Of a stretch of 64,000 bases of DNA, positions 1-13,879 are shown one piece after another. The stretch spans positions 1 through 64,000 of the forward strand of contig BEXV01000578.1 of NCBI GenBank assembly GCA_003118195.1, in the 5' to 3' direction. Source of the DNA: Hemicentrotus pulcherrimus (taxonomy: Eukaryota; Echinodermata; Echinoidea; Camarodonta; Strongylocentrotidae). The first letter of the stretch is position 1, and each line of letters starts with the position of its first letter. Under the pieces are notes generated by a model, which was not told where the DNA came from, searched no databases, and was given only the letters and a program-made list of their open reading frames with translations. The position numbers and the translations under genes are program-made.

Positions 1-1094
1 GTATGCAAAAATATTTGGTTTTACGTCAAAGAATTATTTCAAAGCTGTTTTTTTCTTTTTTCTTTATACCCGTTCAAAATCTCTAACAAACAAGAATTCT
101 TTAAATAGGAGGGACTGAATGCTACTCGCTTGATTTGATAATGACGGGTGTTTTGACTGAAAGAAACAAGGTGCAGTCGGTAAACACGAGAACTATTTAA
201 AAGAAAATGGATTAAATAGAGAGTCCAAACCTATGGTTGGATTTTTATATACTTGCCAACCATGGAAACTACTCAAGGGAATGGCCCCAGAAGACATGAA
301 AATGCTTCTTGTTCGGTGCATGCACTGCGCTACTGCATTCAAATTTGTGCTGTTTTGTTACAAAAATAATCCAGGACCTTATAAGTTCTATTGAATGAAT
401 GATAGTATCAAAATAAGTGGGAGTCATAGAAAGTCTTTTAAGTTGATGTATATCAATGGAACTCTATTTTGAAGGATTAGTGTTTGTAAATAATACATGT
501 AGGATAATAGTACAAGATGAGACTGAATTTTCAGGACGTTTGCATTTTAGCTCACTTGTAATTGAATTCTATCCATTTTAAATGAGTGAAATCGGGGAAT
601 CACACAACATGTTAGGTACGGGTTGGCCAGTATTGAATAATTTTCTTTCAAGAAATAATTAATTTCTTTTCCCAGATGAATCTGTGAAAAACAGAAGAAG
701 AAGTTATTCTATTTGTAATGTCGGTGCGTTTAATCACAATTTCGACAATGAGAAACAGGTCAGTGATCTATATTGACTAAAAGGCTCAGCCTCAGACACA
801 TATTATCTGCATACGTTTAGAATGGCAAACAGTTTGCCAGTCCGCAAGGACAAATCCCAACTCTGCAAACAAGTGGAGAAAAAAGAAGAACCAGAAAAAG
901 GACCCTTGACATAATATACAGATCTCTTTAAGTTTTGGATCAAACTACACGTATGAGATAAACACATTTCTCTTCTAAAAGCTCAGCCAAGGATTGTATG
1001 TGTGAGTTGGTCAATTTCCTTCATTCACCAACTTTATAAACCCAACCCTGGACCCACAAAATACTCAAACCCAATCACGACCCTATTAAACATT

Positions 1095-1545
1095 CAGCCT
1101 TTTCACACACAGCTAAAATTCTTTAAACATGACTAGTTTAAACGTGTTTCGAACGTGTTAAAACTAATCACGAGCCTTTCACACACATAAATTTCGGTGC
1201 GATCTTTAATCGTTTCGTGATTAACTACCACTCGTAAAATGCGCAGTAGTGCCATTGCGCATTGAAGGTCATGTCACGTCAATCAAACGGCACGCTCCAT
1301 CCAGTTTAATCATGACTAAACACGAATTTCCTTTCACACACAAAATGTCAAGCTCTCTAGATACGAACTTCGTATCTGTAGCCTGCTTTTANTTAGGGGC
1401 GTATAGATCGCGACTTCGTATCTATCCCAACATCGTATAACCGATGTTCACACTGGGAAATTTTGTCTATAATCATGACTAAATTTTTACGATGATTCTA
1501 ATCATCACTAGATAGGATGAATTTTAGCTGTGTGTGAAAAGGCTG
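1095..1545. mobile_element. Non-autonomous foldback DNA transposon (MITE), 451 bp
   Basis: The ends are a perfect 27-bp inverted repeat: 1095-1121 begins CAGCCTTTTCACACACAG and 1519-1545 is its exact reverse complement. There is no transposase frame. The interior repeats the TTTCACACACA motif (about 1178 and 1340) and contains a 19-base palindrome, AGATACGAA-C-TTCGTATCT, near 1360. Flanking bases share only ATT on each side, so I cannot define a convincing target-site duplication. One ambiguous base (1392) lies inside. The terminal TTCACACACA motif is shared with the element at 32004-32472. Confidence 0.8.
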
Positions 1546-4500
1546 ATTATAGTCTAATCTCAAACCTAACGAGAAAATGTTGCTGGAGCATGATGTTGGA
1601 TTACCTAGGCTATAGCTGATGGTAATTTACTAATACATGTAACAAAACATTAATGGTGTAAAATTGGACAATTCTTAATTTTCCTGTAATATGGACAATG
1701 AATCAGTTGTATTCTTTGAAAGTTAGATATTTGGAATATACAAAAATATATATATTATCTTTCAGTATCTCATATCAGGTTAATCCCTTCACAATATGTG
1801 TCACTCCATCACATGAGGATTTGTACACAAAATGTTTCCATCTTCTAGCCTATATGTGAATCCATATAATTATATAGCTACTGGTCTTCACTCTCTTGAC
1901 AGGGTCAGAACTTGACTCCTTGTATGTTTGCCTTGGTCATAACTCAAAATCATTTCTGACAAATTTAAGCCCAAAGGCCACAGTTCCCAAAGGTCATGGG
2001 GCAAGGATTATTATGGACAGGATTGTCTGGGAGAATAAGTAGCCACACTCTTGATCAGTCACAGTCCCCAAGAATGTAATTTGATAGCTGCATATAATAT
2101 GAGGATTTCGATTTTGTCTATTTTGTCTATTTTTTAAACTGTATGTTAGTCAACAGAAATTTCTAAGGAAGGAGAGTCCAGGTAGATTCACTTGAAAGGA
2201 AATTGTTGTTTAAAAAAAAAATATATATATATAATAATTTTCTATTTTCTTTGAATTTTAATGAGCCGGGACTCTCAGGATCAATGTTAATGGATCATTA
2301 ACTTGCAGTTTAAACTGCCATGTGTACTTTTAGCTAGTTATTTTCCAGCCAATTAGTTTGTCATATCCATATTTGATCATACCACAATGTGAAATTTGTG
2401 ATTATTGTATGTTATTCAGCGTGTAATATTGTTTTCCATATCGGTGGTCTCCAAAATCTACCGAGATACTGACGATAAAAAAGTAATTACAGTTTTTTAT
2501 ATTACCGACCTGCTTCATTTCTCTAGCAGTTATGGCTGAACATTATGCCCTCCTTAAACCAAGATTTACCATCAGTGCTATAGACAACACCTTGCTGCAT
2601 CCAGGGAACTCCCTGCTGTATCCGATCACCATCTTATACAGGGAAAGAGTATATGCGACTGGGTTGAATGTACCCCTGCAGGAAGCTGATCCCAGGGGAA
2701 AGGAAAGGGGTATTACAAAGCAGGCGGAGGGGGAAACTCTCTCCTGTATCAGACACACCCAATTGCTCGACTTGTTTCTATAATGCAGGTTCATTGATGT
2801 GACAGCATCCAAACTGCTTTTTACACCTGTTTGTCAAATCTATAAGGTCTATTCAAATATCTTTGCTCTTCATGACACATATGGGATGCTATAGTTATCC
2901 TCTCAAAAGTAGCTTTCCATCTAAATATGGGCTGCCTGGATTTGCAGTTTTTGTGTGTGCTAGACTCTTGATATTATCCATAACTTGTCATTGTTGATAA
3001 TCTTAAAAGATGGTTAACATTGCTATTCAGAGAAGGAGTAGGGGATTGGGGTGTCATTGCAACCCTCCTCGAAAACAAGAGCCTTATTCTGAACTGTGCT
3101 TTTCATATATTTTGTTGTTGGAAAACTTATTGGAATTATGAAACATAACTATTCTGCATTTGCGCTCTTTTCAAGTATATAAATACACCCATTGCACTAT
3201 CAGTGTATCACAATATACCAGCACCCCCCCAAAAAAAAAATTTGATATGGCAAAGGAAATAGAAGACAAGTTCAAATATGTACATGTGGATTATTATTGT
3301 CCAAATTGAATGGAGATATGCACTGACCTGGAAAATCCAAATGTTTTTTCAAGCATAATGGTGAATTTACTTTTAGAATTGAAAAAATAATCATGAATAT
3401 TCGGTTTGAAATTGTTTGCTAATCAGGCATGAAGGACTTCTTTACCTCAACTTTTGTTGAAGAATAGACCAAAGTATTTCTATGACGCGGGAATATCAAC
3501 CCTCTCATTTTCTCTTTCTCTATCTTTCTCTCTCTCCCTGTCTCCCTCTCTCCTCTGCACTTCTTTTTCTCTTTGGTTATTTTCAGGGATTATCATTGGT
3601 TCACAACTTCACACCTAACTAAGTATTATTTTATTTGTTCCCAGTAAGGTTGCTGCAAAAGCAATATGAGAGATGAATACATTACTGGGAGGGGGGGGGG
3701 GGTACACGAGAGCATCATTGGGTGCATGTTTGCCCTTTTTCATCTGTGTTGGTGAATGTGATGGGGAAATGTTTTAGGAAAGTGAAAACCGTAGCATAAT
3801 CTCCAGGAGAAGCATACATGAAGAAGTCAATCGCACTGATGGATCACTCTGACCTATACATGAAATACTGAGCAAAATGAAAGTCACCTAAACCAACAAC
3901 CACATTCTGGCATCCTCTGTGAAACTTGTCTTGATCTGTGTAACCTTGCCCTATAAACCATTTTTATCATATCGGAAAGATGATTATCCATTGACAAGGT
4001 ATAGTACATGATATATTGACAGATACAAAAGGTATATTATGAGCCAACGCGAAAGTGGACATTTTAAATTTTATTTCCAGTTGAATGGTATTCATTTTAG
4101 CAGTACACTATGCAAAACAGAACACACCAGATAAATATGGTTTCTCAACAAAATTGCAATTCTGGGGAGTGTTTTATGGTTGTATAGGGTGTACACTGGC
4201 TACATCCTAACTCAGGGCCACCCATCCCCGTCATATCAGGACCTTGGCTGGCTGGCTGGGCCTAGTTATCATTACATTATTGTATAGTCTATCTGTCTAT
4301 GTACGGACACAACACTGACAACTATAAAGCTTAGGAAGGTTTTATGAACATGTGCCTGTATGTTAAAACAAAAATAGAACTTAAATACTCCTAGAAATAA
4401 ACTTGATCTTTGAGAGGAGATGTCAGCTGTTGTACTGCTAAGATGGCATAGAGGGATATATGGCACTAGCTAATTAATCAGCTCGTCTTGGTTCATCTCA

Positions 4501-6313
4501 TGATATGATATATCAGGTCAGCTGGCCTTCAAGTGAACGTCGAGTGCAGACATAGGCATACAGTATTATTCTTCAATTTACTCTTGGTTTCAGTTTATAA
4601 ATAGAGTTTCAATTGTTTTACTCTTTCATGAATAACTGTATGGTATAGACTAAATTTCATGTCTTCATTTAGGCCTATCTATATCTTGGTTTAAACAACA
4701 CGTCAGATAAATCTCTCACAAGCAAGGCAGCTATCATTGACGGACTGGAAAAATGACACAAAGGCTGATTTGTCTTGCTTACGCCTGAGGTTGGTGTGGG
4801 ATTGTGTCGCTTTGAGAGCAGACACTTTTATCTTGTAGAACTTGAAGTTGAGGTACTCCTTTACTATTTATCCAGATGCCGAGTGCCAACTGGCAGCCGC
4901 TTCTCCCTATGGCCTGTCACGAAATGTGCTCTCAATCCTTGAGGTACAGCCCTGTGCCTCAATCTAAATATAAAAGCTCTCTAAAAAGATAAACCAACTA
5001 GTTTACCAGAACCTGACCTGAAATGCCCTGATAGTCTTAGATTTCTCACACTTTGGTACTACAGTTTCAAATCTGGTAAAAATATAATTTTTATTCAGTA
5101 ACATTTTGCTATATTTTCAGGTAATGCATACTATTTAATTTAAGAAAGTGACGCTACATATATTTACAACTAATTTGTCTTGGCCGTTTTGGTGTTGGTC
5201 AGGAACCTTTAAGAAAATTCGTTATAAGCTGAGAGTCAGACTAGTCAGGCCCCGTTAGATGCATTGTCAAGTCTGCCGAATAAATCTTCCATGGGTGAGT
5301 GGAGATCATCATCGTGAGATTACAAATGCCAAGGATTACTATGGTTGTAGTTGGTTATAGACAGTTGTGTGAAAGACCTGAATTTTTCTTGTTTTCTTCA
5401 CTTGAATTCGTCGTCATTTATGTCCTTCACTCGTGGACATATTTATACCGTGAGTCCGGACTTGACTCTTGCGTCCCAAGTTCAAATACTTCTTGTGGAA
5501 TAGCGATGTCAGTAGTCTATCTCTGTTATTCATAAACTTGTGCTGCTTGTATACAATGTTACAGTACCGGCATGCGAAGACATTTGGAAAGTAAACACAT
5601 CGACAGAAAAGTGATTTGTGGTTTTGAATCCATCGTATTCTCGAACCAGTATTTATGTAAATGATATTATAAGATATTTTTGTGGGACTTTCATTTTGTG
5701 TGGCCTACGAAGCAAGATCTCGCAGAGGATTCAATCTTATTTGGTGAGTAAAGACAAACATTGATGATTGAGTGCTGAGTAGTGCCTAGATTGTCAGGTG
5801 ACATTACTGTTCCAGTCAAGAGCGTGATGGGATGAAGTGGTTAAAAGCAAATTTTGAAGTTTTAAACAAGGGCCACAAAAAGGTAAAGTACGGGTATTTC
5901 GTCACACACAATTTGGGATTTGTAGTACCGTAGGCTAATTCCAGGAGCTATGGGATAAATTGTGCCCTCCCCTCTCAAGAGTCGAGGCCTCGGTTAACTT
6001 TCAAATTCAAGAAAATATTCCATGCAGCTTATGGTTTTAAACATTCCTGCTCTCCTTTTCTTGAAAATAGGAACCCCTCATATTCTACTACGAGGCGCTT
6101 ACGTCTTAGCTTGCAACAATTATTTTTTGCTTCTTTTTTTTTGGTTATAGCTTGAACTTTGGAGTGCGTTAAAAAAAAAGGAGACTCAAAATGCTTGGCG
6201 AATTTCCTTTAAGTAAAAGTACATATTTTGGGTCATAGATTTGTTTTTAAAAAAAATGTTTTTAGTGAATTAAAGAATATTTAAAAAAAGAGTATTTGTG
6301 TTTGTTAATCTAT
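1546..6313 (+). other. Non-coding DNA, no gene seen
   Basis: Open frames are short and unsupported. It contains homopolymers, including a run of about 11 G near 3691-3702 and a C7-A10 block near 3224, and scattered TACATGTA octamers. A candidate donor after an ATG (5291) is discussed under findings. Confidence 0.6.
2212..2235 (+). repeat. A-run followed by (AT)n
   Basis: Ten A then about six AT units in non-coding DNA. Confidence 0.75.
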
Positions 6314-6695
6314 GGGCATGTTTATGCTTAACTTTTTTTAGCCAGAATCAGGCATCTGTTACGCATTTAGTTTAAAACACGGTTGCGTCCATGCTCACTT
6401 TTGTAGAATCAACGAAAAATGGCGATCACGATCGCTGATCGTAAACTCACAAAAAGATGCGTTTACAATTTGTAAACACGTTTAAATGGGGTCAACGCAC
6501 TGACCTCTAGTGGGTCTACGTAGCATGCACAGTAAAGGTTTGCAAATCCAGCTGGAAGACCAATGAAGGCCACCCAGGGAGAATTGCCTGGAGGAAACAG
6601 GGAAGTGAGCATAAACAGTACACCGTTGAACTGCGATTACGATGAGCGTTACAAATCGCTCATTCTGCCTTCAAAACCTAAGCTTAAACGCACCC
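6314..6695. mobile_element. Possible degraded MITE
   Basis: GGGCATGTTTATGCTTA at 6314-6330 faces TAAGCTTAAACGCACCC at 6679-6695, an imperfect 17-bp inverted repeat with about four mismatches. The roughly 380-bp interior is richer in GC and CpG than its surroundings (for example GCGATCACGATCGC near 6421). It has no coding frame of note. Composition and termini fit an old non-autonomous element, but the repeat is too weak to be sure. Confidence 0.35.
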
Positions 6696-8191
6696 TCTGG
6701 ATGGTTATTCATAGCTCTTTTTTCTCATCGTGTTTTTGCTGAAAGTGGAGTGCATCTGGCAAATTGATGAAAAGTTGTGCAGTCTTTTAGAGGTCATGAT
6801 CTTGACTAGGCCTAGCCCTGCTCAAGTTGCCTAGTTGTAGCCTTGGTGTTCATCTGGCAATGTATCTTTCTGTTTGCCCCACCCCCCAAAAAATAAACTG
6901 AATTCTTTGTGTTACTATCAGAGAATAGTGTCAGAATACTAATAAAGCATGATTAATCATGCCTTTCTCTATACACAAAGAGTCATGTACAGTATGAGCA
7001 ATGTTTGTCATGGAGAGTGACCATCTAACCCTTTACCCCCTCTTTCTCCCCCTTGACCTTCTTTATGACTCAAGTGACAAGAATCAATTTGTCTTATAAT
7101 TCTTTTATTTAGCTTCTTTTAGGTGCAGGAAAATATCACATCATGCTTAATTTAGATTTCTCCCATTTTCCCCCTACATAAAAACATAAAATCAGGATTA
7201 TGGGAGACAATGACTTGACAGGTGAATGTTACTTGGAGGGTAGTTTTGGAAAGGAAGTTAGCAGCGTTTAGCAGGATCTCCCCCACAGACATTAACATTG
7301 AGCAAAAGGTAGGAATTTGTTATTTGAGTTTTGCTGTGTTTGAAATGATACTGTAAAACAACTCTTAAATTTGTATCAATTCAATAATGCTACTCTTTAC
7401 GGTTACCTGTAATGCTTTGCATGCAAATACAAATGCATGCATAAGTTCTCATCTCTTTTTTGTTAATAATTTCTTATTACTGATAACTATGAAATGGTTA
7501 GTTTACATGTATTTAGAATTATTACTGTAGAGATAAATTTGGCTGATTAGTAACTATTCATCATAATCAGTTTTTAATCCCTGCTATGAAGATGATGATG
7601 GAATGTGTGAAACAAGATTTAGATGAAGATGTCCTGTATGTAGAGCTTCTAGTTTCCAGTACGAAGGAAAGTAATGCTACAATATTTTACTAAGCTCTTA
7701 GATTGATAGATTCTAAGAAACAAGTAATACAATTCTTTTTACAATTTCCTCATTGCTGCTACATATTGCTTACTGTACTTGAGGCTTGTCTATCCAGAAA
7801 GTTTGGAAGTGATTTATCAATAGCACCTATCACGAGATCGGAAATACTTCATTGATTACGGTTATTAAAAATGAAAGATTGTTAGTTTAGACATGCAACT
7901 CCCATAATGATATTGGTATTGATAGACATAAAAAGTGAAACCAGTGTCTTATCCTTTGAATCAAAAGTATTACAAAAAAGATATTTATATTAGCATAGAG
8001 ATGGGAAGTGGGTGGGTGGGTGTTCTGATAAGGAATGGATTATTACAAGACTATGCATGCATGTACAAGTTTGACTTGTGCAGGATAAGAAACAAACATT
8101 AAATTAATCACTATTTTGTTGTCTCTAGATCACCATTTGATTGTACTTGTCTAAACTAGTCTAATTCCAAAGTAATTTGTAAACTGTAGGA

Positions 8192-8409
8192 GGCGCCCTA
8201 GCTCAGTGGTAGAGCAGTGGTCTCATAACCGGGAGGTCCCAGGTTCGAAACTTAGTTGATGCACTAGTGCCCTTTGGTAAGGCATTAATTCTCATTACCA
8301 AGCCCTCTGGATAGGACTTAAAGCCGTCGGTCCCCTTGTATTGCTGCTTAATCACCAACACGTACACATGCTTTCTTAGCAATCAGGTAAAATAAACAAA
8401 CAAACAATA
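8192..8409 (+). mobile_element. tRNA-derived SINE with CAU-anticodon-like head
   Basis: The head looks like a tRNA gene: acceptor-like GGCGCCC, a box A match (TAGCTCAGTGGTAGAG at 8199-8214), an anticodon-loop-like CTCATAA (CAU, Met-type) at 8221-8227, and a box B match (GGTTCGAAACT at 8242-8252). The 3' acceptor strand is missing; instead an unrelated body of about 150 bases follows, ending in an (AAAC/AAAT)n tail at about 8390-8409. This is the standard structure of a Pol III-transcribed SINE mobilised by LINE machinery. It is not a functional tRNA gene. tRNA-like SINEs of this kind are known in echinoderms. Confidence 0.85.
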
Positions 8410-10726
8410 CAATACTGTCCTAAAACATAGCCTGCTAAACATTGCATTCTGTTGCAAATTATATGTACATTGGAAGGGATTTTATCCTTTTAATTCTTTT
8501 GAATTATCATCAGTAGACTAAATAGTCTTAATATAGCAATTAATGTTGTTTTTAACTTTTTATACCATCTTGTAATTGTGTATTTCCATAGGGAAGTACT
8601 GGTGTCATACAAAGAGAATGTTGTCATTGGACCTAAATCCCCTCCATTCTCACCACATCCCTTTGATGCCAGAATAGATGGAGATCAATTTCAAACTTTA
8701 ATACTGTATGTCATTCAGCAGAGTTTACTGTTTCCCTTGGCGGAAACCCTGTGGAGGACATGGGCTATTCTATGACATTCACATTGACGTCATACTCAAT
8801 GACAGAGCCAAAGAAATCCAAATAGATCATAAATTAATGTACATTGTAAAACTAAAGTTCGTTGGTATTTCTTGCATTCTACCTAGTAAAGCCACATGTC
8901 TATCTTGGGTCAAAAGTCCCTATTTGAGCATGTAGGACAGAGAAGTCAGTAACATGGAAAAAAAAATGCCAATCCATATCAATTTATTATCAATACACAT
9001 ATTAATGTATATCACACTTCCGTTGAAGATCCTTTTATATGTAGTATTCTAAATTGAATTGTCTCCAACTTTCTGTAGTTTTCCTTTTGGACTTCCATCT
9101 TAACCTACATGTACATGCAGAACAAAATGCACTATTGAGAGATAAATTACTAAAATAGTTATTAAACTAAAATTTGATTAATAGGTAGCTAATTGAGAAT
9201 CCTTATCATAAAGAAAAGTAAGAAAATGTAAACAATAATTAAAAGCTTGCAGAGGGATAAACTATATGTGCAGATACAGTGTGTGCGATAACATTTGTTC
9301 AGAAGTCTTGACTTGTGACAGACAGACCCACTTGTCCATAACTATCTTTGACTATTCTTCATGTTAATTAAAAATTCTTTTGACTATCATTTAATTTATG
9401 TGTAGGTTTCAATATTTAGTGATAGTAATATATCTACACATGCAGTGCTGGTACAACTTAACTGTCATCAAAGTGTTTGTTTTCTGTTTCACTCCAGTGA
9501 GTGTTATTTTAGGAAGATTTGGGTCATAAAACTGACATTATATATTTGATAGCCATTAAACCCTTATTCACTCTTTACTAAACGGCTTTATTTTCTCCCA
9601 GCTCCTTTGTCTCTATAATCTCCAGTAATCTGTTTATAGTGATGCTGAAAGCAAAGTTATATGGATTAGCTAGATAGGGAACAGGATTGGAGGAGATTAA
9701 TATTGGTAATCTTCTTTGGTGAAAGATAGGTGTCTGTTAGTCCAAATTGTTTCTTTTTCAGGAAAGTTGCAATATTATTGTTAGCATTCTTGCAGGAAAT
9801 CTCAGCTGTGTGAATACTCTATTTTAGATCTTATTACCTTTTATTTTGGTACCGGTACTTGATTGGATCATGTCAACCAAGAGGATCAAAGGTGTGTGCC
9901 TTTTGGTCTTACTTAAATTTTGGATCCTGCACTCGATGTATTTCACTCATTAAAATACAAAATTATATCCCACAAAAACAATCATCATTATTTTTAATTC
10001 ATTTTTTTTGTGATATGCAAATTAAAATCTCACTCAGTAGTGCATCTTGACTTTTTATACTTTTTTTTTGCTATATTGCATCTTATTCTTAAATCACCAA
10101 GTAGATAGATTAAAGGGGAGAAAGGAAAGGAGACATCAGACAAGACAAATTGTTTCTTTGTTGACCCAAGAGACCTGTATAATGAGTGGTTTGACCAAGC
10201 CTTTTGTTGCTAAATACATCTACGGTATTTGATTGATCATTTGTAGCAGACCAGTATGAACTAAAGAGCTTCTTAATCCTGCATTCCATCCTAACCGCGA
10301 TCAGTAACTTTAACCTTTTTCTGGTCTATGTTTGCTATCTCATCATCATAATCTGCAAAAGTATTCAGCCTCATGAATATGTAAAAAGTTTAAAGGGAAC
10401 TTTAATAAAACTAATTCATTTGTTTTGCTATACAAAACAGTCATTAATCACAATATTAAACTGTAGAGGTAAAATTGTTAGTCACTTGTAGGTCTTTGAC
10501 TTCTGTAAATGGGCTTTGTGAATTATGCTGGGTAGTTTCAGTACAACATTCACTGCAATCTCAAAACTGCAGTCACATGAACGTTGTAGGAAAGTGTTTA
10601 CAGGAAACTTCATGAGAAGCTCTATTGATTAATTAGTGAGGAAAACCCACATGAACAAAAGCCCTTGTTATTTCTCCTTAATCTCATTGTGATATCCAAC
10701 CATAGGGTTGAAGGTATTGATTCTCT

Positions 10727-11104
10727 TCAACAGGTACAAAACATAATTGACTTATAGTTAATGTGTATTGCAAAGAGTAATAGCAGAGTTGATGTGATGA
10801 TTGGAGAGAAAACCAAGACAGCCACTGAACCAGCAGGTCCTTTAAAAGGCCCTAAACAGCTCAAGTTATAAGCAGATTGTACGTGTGCTAGGTCAATACC
10901 CGCCAGAGCCAGCTTTCTGGAGTGGCCTTCGGAATCTTGTAACACCATTACAATAGGATGCTTTTGTTGTAGTGGAGGTAAATACCTCTCTCCCACCAGA
11001 CGACTCTCAATAAAGCACCCCTTTACTGAGTACTTGTCATGTGCAGTTGCATACTCTCTGAACCCTAGGATTTTGAACAATAGGTGAGGGGGGAGGCTGC
11101 ACAC
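10727..11104 (-). other. Unassigned antisense open frame (125 codons)
   Basis: The open frame has fairly protein-like composition, with stretches such as REYATAHDKYSVKGCFIESR and KLALAGIDLAHVQSAYNL. The first codon is not ATG. On the minus strand a pyrimidine-rich acceptor-like site (ending atcctag, about 11067-11073) precedes the most protein-like part, and a donor-like gtattt occurs further in. I recognise no domain. Possibilities are an antisense exon, a decayed transposon or pseudogene fragment, or chance. Without homology or transcript evidence it cannot be called a gene. Confidence 0.2.
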
Positions 11105-12509
11105 ACATTCACTGTCCCAGATTCAGCCTTGGTGCGCTCAGTGGTAGAAGCAGTGATGCAGGTTGTTTCCCACAGCTTCTCGTCTGCTACTGCTGCGTAG
11201 TGTGTGTCTGCTAAGAGCGAGCTGTCATTAGTAGCTTTCAGCACCCACTACCGTACAGCATCCTACATGTACATGTACGTCATTCTCTCAAGCTTTAATT
11301 GCTGTACGCATCTGTGGAATCATTCAACAAAGGATGGCAAGGCAGACCTGTGTAATTTGGTTCTCATCCTTGTAATTCCATCAGTTGAAATTAGATTCGG
11401 AAGTGATTTTGGGTTAGAAGCTGTAGTATTGAGCATAATGCTTGTATGTGGATGTGGCTCCTCAGTTTCGCTCATGCCATGGAATCTTTGATTTGGAATA
11501 CTCTGAGCATCTAGCTGATTTGTTACCGTAGTCCTCATTTGGTTGTTCAAGAAAAATTCAGGTCAGTATAAAAGAACATATTAATGGTATTTATGTGCTT
11601 TGTTGATATCTAACTACTGTGATGTAATTGTACATTGTATGAATGGTTTAAAAGAGAAAGTGCACATGGATGTGTTTTGCATTATTTAAACATGTGTTTA
11701 TATTTCGCTATTATACATGTAAATGTGAGAACATCATTTCAGATGATATTATTGTTTAGGTTTCATTTTTCAATCTGAAAATGATACACTCCATCGATAC
11801 CGGTAAGCACCAACTGTAGATTGTAGTGTAAATTTCATCGCAAAATATTTAGGAGGACAACAATCCAAGATTTAATTGCACCCTTCCCCTTATAACTCTT
11901 CTGAGGATACAGTTATGAGCCTTTGTCTGTTCCGGAAATGTAGATATGTTACTATGAATTCTATTTAGATATTTAAGTGCTTTTGAAATAGACTTGTATT
12001 TAAAAAGGATTTTTTTTTTTTGAATGGGTGCTTTGACACTGTTACAGTTACTATACAGTTTGGCTGATTAAGGACATCCACGTATGCACTTAAATCTGTT
12101 GGCTTTTTTTCTCTGTTTATCCTGCTTTTTCATGCAGCAACTTGCCAAGCAATGATCTTTTCAAATTGTCACAGTAATTGCTCTTCTATAGGAAACAAAG
12201 TTATGGGTAACTGCTTGCTGTATGACCTTTCGTAATATTTGCTGACCTGTTTGCTATGACAAAAATGCGGTTCCGGTAATTAGCTTGACCACAGAAATTT
12301 CAAAACCAATTCTTTACACACTTATACTATCATTTTGCTATTCATTGTTCCCTTTAAGTAGACACGGGCTAATAACTTCAGTTTACAGATCAATATCAGT
12401 ATAAACAGATCAATTGAAATATATTCAGTTGTTAGTTGTTACATATACATGTAAATTTGTCAAGGGGTATGGACACCTCAAGAGGTTCGGGAGTGGGGGG
12501 GGGGGGGGG

Positions 12510-12888
12510 NNNNNNNNNNNNNNNNNNNNNNNNNNNNNNNNNNNNNNNNNNNNNNNNNNNNNNNNNNNNNNNNNNNNNNNNNNNNNNNNNNNNNNNNNNN
12601 NNNNNNNNNNNNNNNNNNNNNNNNNNNNNNNNNNNNNNNNNNNNNNNNNNNNNNNNNNNNNNNNNNNNNNNNNNNNNNNNNNNNNNNNNNNNNNNNNNNN
12701 NNNNNNNNNNNNNNNNNNNNNNNNNNNNNNNNNNNNNNNNNNNNNNNNNNNNNNNNNNNNNNNNNNNNNNNNNNNNNNNNNNNNNNNNNNNNNNNNNNNN
12801 NNNNNNNNNNNNNNNNNNNNNNNNNNNNNNNNNNNNNNNNNNNNNNNNNNNNNNNNNNNNNNNNNNNNNNNNNNNNNNNNNNNNNNNN
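12510..12888. other. Assembly gap (379 N) after a G homopolymer
   Basis: Unknown sequence directly after a run of about 15 G. Open frames drawn across it are meaningless. Confidence 0.99.
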
Positions 12889-13851
12889 TTAGAAACAGAA
12901 TATCTGTAGTACACCATGCAACAATGTAATATAAATCTGCATACATTAAACATCCATAATGACCTTGTAGTTTTGCTATTATTTATAATACAAATGGACC
13001 GGCGTGCAACTTGCAGGAAGAAAAAAATCATCTCTTTGTGCTCTGGCACGTGTGTGCGTCTGATCATTGAACAATGAGCTTTAATTCACCCCCATGACGA
13101 TGGTTTGGCAGGCGCTTCATATCAACCTCCACATGGAGCTCCATTGCCTGCCTGTATGCTGGCCATACTGCTGTACGTCGCTCAGGGAGATGATTTCCGC
13201 CCGAGAATCAATACCAGTCTCCATTGTTGTGCCGTGAAATGATGGTATTGGTAAAGTGACTCATATCCGTGGAATCCCCCATGTATTCAATTATTTAAGT
13301 AGCTGTGTATGAGTGAGCAGCAGTGATGAGAATATGTAAAATAATGAGAGCACAAAGGGTATGCATTTCATCTGTGGTAAAGCCATTGCCCTCCTCTATC
13401 AGATGCTTTTCAATTTCTACACTTAATTGATTCATTTATATTTGATGAGATTTCTAGGCGTGATGAAAATTTATCTTGGCAATAGCCTACCGGTATTCTA
13501 TCATCCATTGTGTGTTTCAAAACGCAGGTATTTTTCAATAACCTTTTCAATAACGATCATTCACATGCAATAAATTGCAATCGATTGAATGATTCAGTAA
13601 GCTATTATAGGCAGTTAGTGTATTTTGATTGAGAAGTCATTTTGCAGATCATATTAATATCCACCATGCTTATTTTCTCTCTTTGGAAAGTTAGTTTACG
13701 AAGTTGGATAGAGAGAAGTATCAAATAATGGAAAAAAAGTGAAATAAATAATTAGCAATTGGATTTTGATATTGAAATTATCTTGTTAATTAAGGAAATG
13801 AATCAGGGTAGTAAAACCAATTAAGTATAAATGAAATATTACAAGGAATGA

Positions 13852-13879
13852 AAGAGAGAGAGAGAGAGAAAAAGAGAGG
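13852..13879 (+). repeat. (GA)n microsatellite
   Basis: Run of AG dinucleotides with a short A interruption, in a purine-rich stretch that continues to about 13910. Confidence 0.85.

Noticed and set aside
8192..8263. A functional tRNA-Met gene
   Set aside because: Box A, the CAU loop and box B are present, but the 3' acceptor strand is not complementary to the 5' strand and a SINE body with an A-rich tail follows.
11133..11180. Second tRNA-like box A (GCTCAGTGGTAGAAG)
   Set aside because: No box B at the right distance, no body and no tail; too little to call a SINE fragment.
12414..13067. Long open frames of 157-211 codons
   Set aside because: They are mostly translated N from the assembly gap; nothing can be inferred from them.
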